From Tritrichomonas musculus (lineage: Eukaryota > Parabasalia > Tritrichomonadida > Tritrichomonadidae): a stretch of DNA of 64,000 nt. Positions 22,000 through 31,982 of this stretch are shown here, one piece after another. How positions within the stretch are numbered: the stretch's first letter is position 1; every line of letters starts with the position of its first letter. Location of the stretch: positions 2,108,001 to 2,172,000 of the forward strand of contig JAPFFF010000008.1 of NCBI GenBank assembly GCA_039105265.1, read 5' to 3'. The translations under genes and the position numbers were made by a program. Below the pieces are notes generated by a model, which saw nothing but the letters and a program-made list of their open reading frames with translations, was not told the DNA's origin and ran no database searches.

Positions 22000-24636
22000 A
22001 TGTCGAGCTCCACATTTAATGCGATAGGATATATGAAAAAGAACCCCAACCAATATATTCCTGCTGATGATCCGCCATTTCAAGAATTTGATCAACCGCA
22101 ATCTTATTCTGATGAAGAACCACATTGTGCTTACTGTCTTTGTAACATTGAAGAGTGTCTTGTTAAGTGCCCAGCTACAAATAAATACTTCTGCAATGGT
22201 CGAGGAAAGGCGCATCATTCACACATTGTTCATCATCTTGTCAAATCCCATAACAAAGAAATACAACTCCTTGATTCTAACCAATATTCTAAGATACCTA
22301 TTATGTGTTACCAATGCAGTACTCGTAATATATTTCAACTTTGCTTCGTTCAGTCTCAAACCCAAAAAACATTTTACATTTTTTGCCGAGATTGTTTAAA
22401 TAGTCCGCAATTAGCACCGTTCCAATTTGATATGAATAATCTATATCCCATTATTTCTGATAATTCTATATTAAGTTGGCTTGTTCGTCCACCAACTGAT
22501 CAAGAAGAAAAGAATTTCTTAGCTTCAAAAGTGTCCACAAAGGATATGGATCTTCTAGAAGAAGAATGGGAAAAGAATCCACAAGTAACAATCATGGATC
22601 TGCCAGCAATCAAAGCTAGAAGTCGTTTACAAGAAACCAAATTGCAGTATAAAGACATTCATCAATACTCAACAGTTTTTTTGGCTCTTGTCAAAGAAGA
22701 ATGTGAATACGAACGTAAAATCAAAGAGTCCATTTCTATTCCAAGTGTTAGTGTAAATTGGGAACAGGTTGGTCCTATTACTTGGATTGCTCATTTTAAG
22801 ACGCAAGCAACAGAAGCACTCCGTAACTTAAGCCTTACAGACGAATTAAATTTGAATTGTCCTTCAGAAGACTTCAATCACAATGGTAAAGTCGTTTTGA
22901 TAGGTTATGATGGTTCAGTTGATCTTAAATTTGTTAATATTCCTGAGCCTCCTGTTGCTGATTTACTTTATACTGTCAAACTCGTTTTCGATCCTACACC
23001 TTATAAAAGGCAGCAATTTGCATTAAATGACTTCAAAAATTCATCAAGCAATCTTACTTCGCCTTTGATCAAAGATATCATTTTGGGTAAAATTCCTGAA
23101 ACATTGGAAAAAGAAAACATTCGAAATATAGGTGCTTTCAAGATTCCTGGATTAAAAGATCTCAACCAAAGCCAAATCAGCGCAATACGTAAAGCTCTTG
23201 AGCTTCCATTCACTCTTATTCAAGGACCACCTGGAACTGGTAAAACAACAACTATTGCTGCTCTTGTTTACAAATTCCTTGAACTTAAGAAAGGGCCAGT
23301 ACTTGTTTGCGGACCTTCTAACATATCAGTTGAACATGCCACACGTAATACAGCCTTAACTGGAGTTAATGTTATCCGTGTTATAAGCCGTAAATTAGAC
23401 GATATTGTAACAAGTGTTGATGATGTAACAGCTTCAAAAATGGTCTTTAAGCTCAATACTCAAGAATCAAGGGAACTTTGTGAATTACAAACAAAGAGGA
23501 GCAATTCACCTTTAACCGCTAATGAAGCATCAAGATATGAAAACCTTCGTGACACCCTCGAAAACAAGATCATTGCTAAAGCTGATTGTATTTGTTGTAC
23601 ATGTGATACAGCAGGATCAAAGAAATTTAACAATTTGGCATTTCCTGTTGTTATTATTGATGAATCGACTCAAGCCGTTGAACCAAAGATTCTTATTCCA
23701 ATTCTTCATCATAGCAAACAAGTTGTTCTTGTTGGGGATCATTGCCAACTTGGTCCAAATGTTATGTGCCGAAAAGTCGAACAAGCTGGTTATTCTGTTT
23801 CAATCGTCCAACGTCTTCTTCAACTCGGAATGAAACCAGCTCGTCTTGTTACTCAATACAGAATGCACCCAGCTCTTGCTCAATTCCCTTCAAACTATTT
23901 CTACGAAGGAATCCTTGAAAATGGTGTCTCTGCAAAAGATAGAACTCCACTTCGTGCCACTTTTCCATTCCCACAACCAGGTGTTCCAATGTTTTTCTTC
24001 AATTCAACAGGTCCAGAAGAGCCTTCTGATTCAGGTACAAGTTTTATCAATCGTCAAGAAGCCTTCCTTGTTTCATTAATTATATCAAAACTCTGCAAGG
24101 CAAGTGTCAATCCTCGTCAAATTGGAGTTATCACTCCATATGCTGGCCAAACTTGTTATATTGGTCAATTTCTTGCTGCAGCAGGAGATCTTCCCCCATC
24201 ATTTTACAGATATATTGAAGTAGCTTCTGTTGATTCCTTCCAAGGTGGTGAAAAGGACTATATCATCTTTTCTTGTGTTAGGTGTAACAATCGTGGCGCT
24301 ATTGGCTTCTTGAAAGACGCAAGAAGACTTAATGTCGCAATGACAAGAGCAAGAATGGGTCTCATGATTATTGGTTCTGCCCAGACTCTCGCTGTTAACA
24401 AAATGTACTTTGATCTCATTCGTTTCTTCCAAGACAAGTCGTTACTTGTTGAAGGAGAAATCAACAACTTAAAATTATCTCCTGTCATTTTGCAGGCCCC
24501 ACAAGTTAAACAGAACCGAGGCCAAAAAGGAGTTCCTAAATCAAACAAAGGAAAAGGAATGGTTTATGATCCAATGGAAAGTGAAGATTTCGATTCAATT
24601 GAGCAAAATGATGATGACTACTTCGGACAAATTTAA
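22000..24636 (+). CDS. UPF1: UPF1-type RNA helicase (nonsense-mediated decay)
   Basis: Superfamily 1 RNA/DNA helicase central to nonsense-mediated mRNA decay; cytoplasmic. The N-terminal Cys/His-rich domain that binds UPF2 is clear (CAYCLCNIEECLVKCP and CNGRGKAHHSHIVHHLVKSH at about residues 46-87, then CYQCS and FCRDC). Helicase motif I GPPGTGKTTT is near 409-418, motif II IIDESTQA near 551, VGDHCQLGP near 578, the QYRMHPALAQFP motif near 620, SVDSFQGGEKDYIIFS near 744 and the NVAMTRAR motif near 778. Length (878) is close to the catalytic core of the family. The C-terminal Ser/Gln extension of animals is replaced by a short acidic tail (MESEDFDSIEQNDDDYF), so phosphorylation control may differ. 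Identification is firm. Confidence 0.96.
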   Translation: MSSSTFNAIGYMKKNPNQYIPADDPPFQEFDQPQSYSDEEPHCAYCLCNIEECLVKCPATNKYFCNGRGKAHHSHIVHHLVKSHNKEIQLLDSNQYSKIPIMCYQCSTRNIFQLCFVQSQTQKTFYIFCRDCLNSPQLAPFQFDMNNLYPIISDNSILSWLVRPPTDQEEKNFLASKVSTKDMDLLEEEWEKNPQVTIMDLPAIKARSRLQETKLQYKDIHQYSTVFLALVKEECEYERKIKESISIPSVSVNWEQVGPITWIAHFKTQATEALRNLSLTDELNLNCPSEDFNHNGKVVLIGYDGSVDLKFVNIPEPPVADLLYTVKLVFDPTPYKRQQFALNDFKNSSSNLTSPLIKDIILGKIPETLEKENIRNIGAFKIPGLKDLNQSQISAIRKALELPFTLIQGPPGTGKTTTIAALVYKFLELKKGPVLVCGPSNISVEHATRNTALTGVNVIRVISRKLDDIVTSVDDVTASKMVFKLNTQESRELCELQTKRSNSPLTANEASRYENLRDTLENKIIAKADCICCTCDTAGSKKFNNLAFPVVIIDESTQAVEPKILIPILHHSKQVVLVGDHCQLGPNVMCRKVEQAGYSVSIVQRLLQLGMKPARLVTQYRMHPALAQFPSNYFYEGILENGVSAKDRTPLRATFPFPQPGVPMFFFNSTGPEEPSDSGTSFINRQEAFLVSLIISKLCKASVNPRQIGVITPYAGQTCYIGQFLAAAGDLPPSFYRYIEVASVDSFQGGEKDYIIFSCVRCNNRGAIGFLKDARRLNVAMTRARMGLMIIGSAQTLAVNKMYFDLIRFFQDKSLLVEGEINNLKLSPVILQAPQVKQNRGQKGVPKSNKGKGMVYDPMESEDFDSIEQNDDDYFGQI

Positions 24637-25328
24637 TCTTAACTTCTCTTTATTTAATTTTAGCATTTTTGCAACAATCCTTCTTTTCTACTTTGTATGT
24701 GTATGGGAAACTTTAAAAAGCTGAAATTTGAGCATTCTTTATCGATTTAAAAAGGCAAAGAAGTTTTTGATATTTACAGATTCATCATTTATCAAATTTG
24801 ATCTTTTTAATTGATGCTTATTTGTTCAAATTTAGCAATTTGAATTTCTCTTTTAAAGAAAAGCAAAGTTATGTTGAATTTATTGAATTACAGAGCACAT
24901 ACATATTAAATGACGCATTTGATCTTTGAATTAAAGAAGTTCATTACATTATTTTCTGTTATTCTTTTTATTATTATAATAGTAATTATTTATATATACA
25001 TTAAACAAAAAAGAATCTTTTGCTCATTTTAATACCTCAATAGTTCTACGTTAAAAACTTTATATTTATATTATTATAAATATTAGTCGATATCATTTAA
25101 AAATTAATTAGTCAAATGACTTTAAAAACTAGTTATTTGATATTTTATATATATAAAGTTGTTCATGCTATTGAATATTAAAATGAAAGATGAAATTATT
25201 CAATATCAAGAAAAAGCAGAAAGAATTATTTTACCTATATATCTTTTTTAGTTACTTTAAAATGTATATTATTATATGATATATGAAACCAAATATAATA
25301 TTTATTAATATAGAAGTTTTGTGTATAT
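24637..25328. other. Intergenic between convergent genes
   Basis: AT-rich spacer holding the 3' regions of UPF1 and adenine deaminase. No coding frame or repeat of note. Confidence 0.5.
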
Positions 25329-27161
25329 TTATTTGGTTGAAACAATTAAATCAACGACTTTTGGTGCTTCGCCATCAGTAAGACGAATGAGACCTCTGTT
25401 GCTGATGTGGAGTTGTGGCAAGCAAATGAGTCCAAGTAATGATAGGGTCATCTCGAAGTTGTCATGTGGACAACCAGCCTTCCTAAGTGCATCTTCAATT
25501 TCGCCAATCTGTTTTGAAGCAATCTCCAAATTTTCGAGAGACATTAAACCAGCAAGAGGCATTGGCATCACTGATTCTACTTTGTTATCAATAACAACGC
25601 AAATTCCGCCATGAACCTCGATCAATTTGTTGGCAGCAATTTTCATTGCTTCATCGCTTGTTCCTACAACAAATAAGTTGTGGCAATCATGTGATACAGT
25701 CGATGCATAAGCACAATTTTCTTTGAAATTAATTCCATTAACAAATCCAAATCCTTTTGTTCCTTTTGCAGCTTCATTTTCATGGCGATAAAACATGAAA
25801 ATTTTGGATAAGTCACGTTTATAATCAGAGTGAAGTTGACCATTTGTTATTGGTATTTCAACTTCTGACTCAATTGTATCAACAACTCCTGGTTTCATCG
25901 TCATAACACGAACTGTTGCGGATTTTTTATCATTTGGTGCTTTGATGATAAAATCTTCATTCTTCAATAGATCCAGATGAATAGAGTTGATAGCCCATTC
26001 AGGATACTTATAAGGTTGAATTTGAACAGTTAATTGGCTGTTCTCAGCAACTAAAACACCATCACAATATACTTCATCAATTATCATCTCTGTTATATCG
26101 CTTACAATGAGAATATCAGCTGCTCTTGAAGGAGAAATTGAACCAATCCATCGACTTTTTTCTAGCATTTGAGCTGGGTTAATTGTAACAAACTGTATTG
26201 CTGTGACTGGAGGAACGCCGCACTTAATTGCAGTACGAACAACATGTAATAGTTGTCCATCTTTAAGAACTGACATGGGAGTTACGTCATCTGTCACCAT
26301 TACAAGCATTCTAGTATCTATTCCTGGATTTTCGGTATATGCTTTTACACAGTTTGGTAAATCAAGCCAGGCTGTTCCATAACGCATTTGTGGGTAGATT
26401 CCAAGCTCAGCTCGGCGAATTGTTCCTTCTTTTGTGGTTGATTCATGGCATCCATAAATTCCGCTAGCTGCAAAAGCATTAAGACCTTTATTGTGTTCCA
26501 ATGATGCGTAATGTCCAGTAACGCATACGTTAGCATCAAGTGATGCTGCATTAATTGAATGAACAAAGTTATCACTAAGAAGAAGGCCAGGAAAATTCAT
26601 CTGTTCCCCTTGTAATTGAGCCCATCCTTCATTGTAAGCTTTTGTAACATCTTCAGGGTTAATTGTGGTTCCTGCATCTTCAAATCCAGGAATTGATGGA
26701 ACGCAAACTGGCATTGCAAGGAGGAACTTGATTGGGAGTCCTTCAGAAACTTTATGAAAAAGTTCAACGGCTTGAAGACCAAAAACATTAGTGATTTCGT
26801 GATTATCTGGGCAGATTGTGGTAACGCCGTGAGGTAAAACTCCTTTGGTAAAAGTAATTGGATCTACCATTGAACTTTCTATGTGCATGTGCGAATCAAT
26901 AAATCCAGGAACAAGGTAACGACCATTTGCATCAACTATTCTTGTATGTTGATCTGTTTTAATGTGTGATCCCTCGCCTACAAAAGCAATATATCCATCT
27001 TTTACAGCTACATCAATATGTTCTTGTATGTATCCAACGTTTACGTTAACTAATTTGCCATTGCGAATTAAAAGATCTGCAGGAAGGAAACCCATAGATA
27101 CAGCAGCTAAATTCTTTGTTACTGCAGAAAGTTTTTGTCTGTGATGGACGTAAGAAGTCAT
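25329..27161 (-). CDS. ade: Adenine deaminase, bacterial Ade type
   Basis: Converts adenine to hypoxanthine and ammonia (EC 3.5.4.2) in purine salvage; cytosolic and metal-dependent. It belongs to the amidohydrolase family. The metal-binding HxH lies in DSHMHIESSMVDP (about residues 89-101), followed by LPHGVTTICPDNHEI. YGCHESTTKEG is near 236-246 and MVTDDVTP near 291. The C-terminal family domain (SHDCHNLFVVGTSDEAM, MPLAGLMS) is present. Length (610) fits the bacterial enzymes of roughly 570-600 residues plus a short N-terminal extension. The stop reads TAAA. Such enzymes are rare in eukaryotes, so acquisition from bacteria is likely; trichomonads depend on purine salvage, which gives it an obvious use. 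Confidence 0.95.
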   Translation of the reverse strand: MTSYVHHRQKLSAVTKNLAAVSMGFLPADLLIRNGKLVNVNVGYIQEHIDVAVKDGYIAFVGEGSHIKTDQHTRIVDANGRYLVPGFIDSHMHIESSMVDPITFTKGVLPHGVTTICPDNHEITNVFGLQAVELFHKVSEGLPIKFLLAMPVCVPSIPGFEDAGTTINPEDVTKAYNEGWAQLQGEQMNFPGLLLSDNFVHSINAASLDANVCVTGHYASLEHNKGLNAFAASGIYGCHESTTKEGTIRRAELGIYPQMRYGTAWLDLPNCVKAYTENPGIDTRMLVMVTDDVTPMSVLKDGQLLHVVRTAIKCGVPPVTAIQFVTINPAQMLEKSRWIGSISPSRAADILIVSDITEMIIDEVYCDGVLVAENSQLTVQIQPYKYPEWAINSIHLDLLKNEDFIIKAPNDKKSATVRVMTMKPGVVDTIESEVEIPITNGQLHSDYKRDLSKIFMFYRHENEAAKGTKGFGFVNGINFKENCAYASTVSHDCHNLFVVGTSDEAMKIAANKLIEVHGGICVVIDNKVESVMPMPLAGLMSLENLEIASKQIGEIEDALRKAGCPHDNFEMTLSLLGLICLPQLHISNRGLIRLTDGEAPKVVDLIVSTK

Positions 27162-27510
27162 TTGATTTGCAAGAACTTAAAAAAATGAACTAAAAAAATT
27201 TGAATTCAACGTTGTTAATCCTATTCAATTTTTGTTCGATTATCACAAACATTCCAGAATCAACATTTTGATTATATCGCCATTATTTAGCATAGGAGTT
27301 ATAGAAAAAATTATTTGCTATTGCAATGTTTGTTATATCTATTACAATAAGCTGTATTTTCAACTAAATGCTAAATAAATGATTTTTTTAAGAAGGGTCT
27401 TATTAATAAAATCAAAATTTTCTATCAACCTCTTATCGAACAAAATAAAACGCTAAATAAGGTGAAAATAAAGAATTTTTACTGATAAATTTTAATAGCT
27501 TTTCTAATAA
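27162..27510. other. Intergenic, promoter side of the deaminase gene
   Basis: AT-rich; no gene seen. Confidence 0.45.
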
Positions 27511-29934
27511 TTATTGAGAAGATGAGTTTCCTACTGATTTCTTTCTACATACAAGGAAATATACAAGAAGGAAAATAGTTAATCCAACAACAACAGCGCA
27601 TCCTACAGCGATACCAATAATTGCACCTGTTGATAATCCCTTCTTTTTAGGTTTTTCCCATCTTCTTTCGCATACACCATTATCCTTATTTAGATTCCAA
27701 TAGTCAGAATCTTTGCAACTCGTACAAAAATCTAAATCGTATGGTTCGGTTGAAGCGCAATTGGCTCCCCTAACACCAATGCATTGGCCAAATGTTGAAC
27801 TTCCATTATTCAAATCATGAGTATATCCTATATCGCAACTATCGCAGTAATTAAGGTCATAGTTGCAAGTCATGCAATTTGAAGCTTTGCATTTGGTACA
27901 TTTTCCATTCTGGTCTACTTGATATCCTGCAGAACAAGTTATGCATTGGGCCAAATTAGATGTGTTGCAATGAGCGCAATTTTCAACCTTGCATTTTACG
28001 CATTTGTTGTTTGAATCAAATTGATAACCTGATTTGCAACGTCTGCAATAATAATAAGGCGAGCAACGGTCGCAATTTTCATCACTGCAGGGTAAGCATT
28101 GCTGATCTCCATTTAGGCCATAACCAGAAACGCAAGTTTCACATCTGCGATAATTTTTATAATTGTAGCAATGTTCAGAAGTTGGTCTTATAATGCATTT
28201 TCCTGTATCGTCAGATATATAATCTTCTCTACTATCATCGCATTTTTCACAAAATGTGTAATCATGACTGCAATCTTTACAATTAGAATCAGAGCATTTG
28301 GTGCAATTTGCGTTTCCATCTACTCCATAGCCTTCTCTACATTTACGGCAGTGATGTTGGTCATGATATAAACTGCAATTGAAGATATCATTTTTGATGC
28401 AATAATATCCATCATAGTCAGCAGGAGATTCTTCATAGTATCCATCGAGGCAACCAGTGCAAACATCTAATTTTATCATGCAACTACTGCATCCAGATGC
28501 GCATTTCTTTATTTCAGAGTCATATATTTCATATCCTGGCATTGCCCTCAGACATTTGTTGCTTTCATCACAATATGCACAATTTTCGGGGCATTTTACG
28601 CAATTTCCATCACTATCTTTTCTGAATCCTGTCATACAGGATTTGCAAGTGTTGTTAGTTGATTCGCATTCATCGCAATTTTTAATGTCGCATGGAACGC
28701 ACTTGGATCTATCAAGAAGTTTATAGTTCTTCCCATCGTCATCCATTCCACACTTGTTACAAATTGTGTAATCAGTTTCACAACTTAAGCAATTTGGATC
28801 TTGGCATCTTACGCACTGACCTTTCTCATTCTTTCCATAGCCATCTTCGCAATCTATGCAATGATTTTTTGTGCAAGATTTGCAATGAGAAGGACAAATG
28901 ACGCATTTGCCATTACTAACGCTTCCATCTACTCGGTCCATATAATAATGGTCACTTTCACAAAATGTACAAACTGATGCATTTGAAGCACATTTGGTGC
29001 AGCCTGGGACAAGTTCACTGCATTCAATGCATTTTCCATAGAATTGATTCTTTTTATCTAAGAGATAAGGGCCATAACCGTCAATGCATTCTTCGCAAAC
29101 TGTGTAGTCATTGTAGCACTTTTTGCAATAAGATATGCAACTTTCGCATCCTCCATTTCCATCTAAACCATAACCATATTCGCACTTGAGGCATTCATCA
29201 TAGTTAGTGGTGCTGACTTCGTTGCAGTGTTTAGAATCGTCAAAATAAGGATATTTGCATTCGCCGCTTTTTGTTAAGCCATAACCACTCTTGCATTTTT
29301 CGCATTTGTCAACGTCAGAATTGCAAGTAGAACAAGAACTAACAGTGCATTTATTGCAAGTACCATCTTTTAGCATGTATCCTTCATCGCAAACATCGCA
29401 TTTTGAAGTGTTAGAATGACAATCAGCACAGTACGAGACAGCGCACATTTGGCAAACACCGTCTTTCAAGAAAAATCCTTTGGTGCAATTTTCGCATTTT
29501 TCACTATTTGCATAGCATTCAACGCACCCTGGATTTTGAGAGTAACATGAAACGCATCTTCCGTCACTGCTTTTTCCATATCCTTCTTTGCACTTTACAC
29601 ATACACTACTGTTTGCATTGCAATCACCGCAGTTGCTTATAGAGCAGGAAACGCATTTGCCTTTTGAATCCTTTCCATAGCCTTCTTCGCATATTTCGCA
29701 TGTTTCATAGTTACTGAAGCATTCCGAGCAGTAACTGTCTGAGCAACTAGTACATAAATATGATTCATCTAAGCCAAACCCTTTTTGGCACTTATCGCAT
29801 TTCCTGTAATTGGTGGAACAATCAGCACAGAAACTTGGATAGCATTCTTGGCAACCGCCTCTTTCATCCAATCCTTGACCTGTTGGACATAATCCTTCTG
29901 CTTTAATGAAATTCAGAATTAATAAGAAAAACAT
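27511..29934 (-). CDS. VSP-like cysteine-rich type I membrane protein
   Basis: Probable surface protein. It has a short signal peptide (MFFLLILNFIKAEG), then about 740 residues in which roughly one in six or seven is Cys, a single membrane helix near residues 768-792 (AIIGIAVGCAVVVGLTIFLL) and a short basic tail (CRKKSVGNSSSQ). The ectodomain is a chain of furin/EGF-like units of about 35-40 residues built as CxxC...CxxGYG...G.C..C, for example KCKEGYGKSSDGRCVSC. The plan matches Giardia variant surface proteins and similar trichomonad proteins, though the Giardia CRGKA tail is absent. Ligand and role are unknown; adhesion or immune exposure is inference. Very regular repeats make it prone to copy-number change. 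Confidence 0.88.
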   Translation of the reverse strand: MFFLLILNFIKAEGLCPTGQGLDERGGCQECYPSFCADCSTNYRKCDKCQKGFGLDESYLCTSCSDSYCSECFSNYETCEICEEGYGKDSKGKCVSCSISNCGDCNANSSVCVKCKEGYGKSSDGRCVSCYSQNPGCVECYANSEKCENCTKGFFLKDGVCQMCAVSYCADCHSNTSKCDVCDEGYMLKDGTCNKCTVSSCSTCNSDVDKCEKCKSGYGLTKSGECKYPYFDDSKHCNEVSTTNYDECLKCEYGYGLDGNGGCESCISYCKKCYNDYTVCEECIDGYGPYLLDKKNQFYGKCIECSELVPGCTKCASNASVCTFCESDHYYMDRVDGSVSNGKCVICPSHCKSCTKNHCIDCEDGYGKNEKGQCVRCQDPNCLSCETDYTICNKCGMDDDGKNYKLLDRSKCVPCDIKNCDECESTNNTCKSCMTGFRKDSDGNCVKCPENCAYCDESNKCLRAMPGYEIYDSEIKKCASGCSSCMIKLDVCTGCLDGYYEESPADYDGYYCIKNDIFNCSLYHDQHHCRKCREGYGVDGNANCTKCSDSNCKDCSHDYTFCEKCDDSREDYISDDTGKCIIRPTSEHCYNYKNYRRCETCVSGYGLNGDQQCLPCSDENCDRCSPYYYCRRCKSGYQFDSNNKCVKCKVENCAHCNTSNLAQCITCSAGYQVDQNGKCTKCKASNCMTCNYDLNYCDSCDIGYTHDLNNGSSTFGQCIGVRGANCASTEPYDLDFCTSCKDSDYWNLNKDNGVCERRWEKPKKKGLSTGAIIGIAVGCAVVVGLTIFLLVYFLVCRKKSVGNSSSQ

Positions 29935-30783
29935 CAGATGAAGTGCAAAATAAAAATGGATTAAATGAAACTGTTTTTGGTTTCACACAAAAGAAAAACG
30001 TATGAATAAGCAAATATTTAATGTTTTGTTTTAAAAAAAAAACGTAGCTGACTGAATTTTTCGAAAATGAATTGTGAAGTTCTCTGAAAATTTTCAAAAA
30101 AAATTTCATTAATTGAAATAGGTGAGAAAAAATAAATATTTGATGTTTATTCTATGTATATTCAGCTTGTGCTGTTGAGGATTCGAATTTCCATTTAATA
30201 AATGCAATGAAATTTTACGTTTTTGTACTGAAAATCAACTTTTTTACCGATGGGCAAAATTATAAAATTTTTCCCTATTCGTTTTTGTACTGAAAATTAA
30301 GTAGAAATCATTATATATTTTCAGATGAAAAATAGTTGATTAATCTAATTTCGATTGATATGTTTCTATAGTTACAGTACAGTAACAAAACTAAAAACGT
30401 ATTTTTAATGGAAAATTCCACTTTTCTGGGAATATTACCAATTATACATTCAAATTTTAATTGAATTTTTTTGAGAATAAAAAAATGGAAAATCTAACTT
30501 TTTGAAAGTTTCTTTTCAATTTTTCCATTTTTGTTACTGAACTGAAGAAAAAAAGTTTTGTTAGAATAATTAACTTTTTATGTTAAAATAATTTTATTTA
30601 CATTTCAATTACAATTATCAATGAAAGCATATGTTTTCATTATTGAAATAACATAATAATTGTATTTTAAGTTTAAATCATAAAATTGCCCATTATTTTA
30701 AAAAATAACAAGATTTTATTTTTTCATTAGAATTTTCTATTTGATATTTTCAATGAATAATTCAAAATTTCAGAATAAGAAAA
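29935..30783. other. Intergenic with short direct repeats
   Basis: The 3' flank contains two copies of CGTTTTTGTACTGAAAAT (near 30218 and 30280), and related TTTTGTTACTGAA stretches recur near 30530. No gene is visible; it carries the promoters of the two divergent neighbours. Confidence 0.5.
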
Positions 30784-31131
30784 ATGAAAAGCAAAGTTGA
30801 TTATATTTACATACCAAATGAATTTTCAAGAACTCGTCCTGAATTATCTCGTAAAAAAAATCCAGAAAAAGTTGTCGCCCAAAACCTTCTAAATGGATTT
30901 GTTTCTAAAGGAAGTCGTGGTGAAAAAATGATAAATGATATTTTAGGATGTTCAGTATCTGAAGTAACTTTAAAAGGTCTTATATCAGTTGCATCGTTTA
31001 TTAGTGATATTACCAAAATTAAATTAGAAAGAAATTACAAAAGAAAGAAAGATTTAATTGTCAAATGGTTTAATGATAACGAAGAAAAAATAAGAAAATA
31101 TAAACAATTTGTAAAAATTGTATATGATTGA
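30784..31131 (+). CDS. Small basic hypothetical protein, 115 aa
   Basis: Not recognised. The ATG follows a clear stop-rich leader. The product is basic and helical, with a central hydrophobic stretch (LKGLISVASFISDI) and a Lys/Arg-rich C-terminal helix (LERNYKRKKDLIVKWF). The N-terminus, NEFSRTRPELSRKKNPEKV, is highly charged. No signal peptide or known motif. Its position at the edge of the mobile-element zone leaves open that it belongs to a repeated, element-borne family. Confidence 0.6.
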   Translation: MKSKVDYIYIPNEFSRTRPELSRKKNPEKVVAQNLLNGFVSKGSRGEKMINDILGCSVSEVTLKGLISVASFISDITKIKLERNYKRKKDLIVKWFNDNEEKIRKYKQFVKIVYD

Positions 31132-31328
31132 TAATACTAGAATTTTATTATATCAGCTAATAATTTAATAGTGTTTTATAAATTTGTAAAAAATTCATCA
31201 ATGTATATGAAAACTATCAATAATTATCATGAGCTCTAGTTAATTGTCTGGAAAAAAGGCAAATGTTTATGCCTATAGAATAGTAATTTTAAGGGAAAAG
31301 GAATAAACATTGGATCGATTCTAAAAAA

Positions 31329-31496
31329 AGGTGAACAATTGAAAGCAGCATCCGCCTCTCAAAAAGTTTTGATGAAAATACAAAAAGTTTAACTAATTCG
31401 CAGAGGACATTCAAAATTTTGAATTAATCTTATCAAAATATAACTTTTTGAGAAGCGGATGCTGCTCTAAACAGTATATCAGGTGAACAATTGAAA
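31329..31496. repeat. Small foldback flanked by a 16-bp direct repeat
   Basis: AGGTGAACAATTGAAA occurs at 31329-31344 and again at 31481-31496. Directly inside lie inverted arms beginning GCAGCATCCGC (31345-31368 and 31442-31465, one mismatch) that include TCTCAAAAAGTT. It resembles a tiny insertion with a target duplication, or the end of a larger element. Confidence 0.6.
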
Positions 31497-31693
31497 TAGC
31501 ATTCAAAAAGTGGAAATTCTTCAGAAAAAATAATCTAATAAAAATACAAAATAAAATTAATTATTTTTATCTTTTTACATAAAAGATTTTTTTATTAGCA
31601 TTTTATTAAGGAGGCCGCCAGCAGAACAATTTTAATAATTCTTTAATATATATATATTATATAAATTGATAATATTTAAATATTATCATATAA

Positions 31694-31927
31694 GTTTGCA
31701 ATTTTATATTCCAGAATTCCTTTGTTTCGGATTATTTTTTTTTTTTTATTGTTGAATATTCAGAAAAAAATATTAAACCAAATTTGGTTTGTTTTTCATT
31801 CAAAGATGTTGATCTATCAACTAAAACAAGAAAGTCAACAAAGTCAAGAAAATCAACAAAGTCAAGAAAATCAGCAAAGTCAAGAAAATCAAACAAGATA
31901 AGAAAATCATCTAATGCAAGAAAATGA
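31694..31927 (+). pseudogene. Orphan coding fragment ending in KSRKST repeats
   Basis: A frame without ATG runs from 31694 and ends in an 18-bp tandem repeat (from about 31834) encoding S-T-K-S-R-K units, then a stop at 31925. The basic Ser/Lys/Arg tail looks like a DNA-binding or histone-like C-terminus. With no upstream body it appears to be the surviving 3' end of a lost gene. I do not know the family. Confidence 0.4.
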
Positions 31928-31982
31928 AAATAAAATATTAATATTTTGTTATTTGATAATATTTCAATTATTTTTAAAAACT

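Noticed and set aside
30160-30200. tRNA-like T-arm sequence (GAGGATTCGAATTTCC)
   Set aside because: No matching acceptor, D-arm or anticodon arm could be paired around it; I found no tRNA or rRNA gene in the window.
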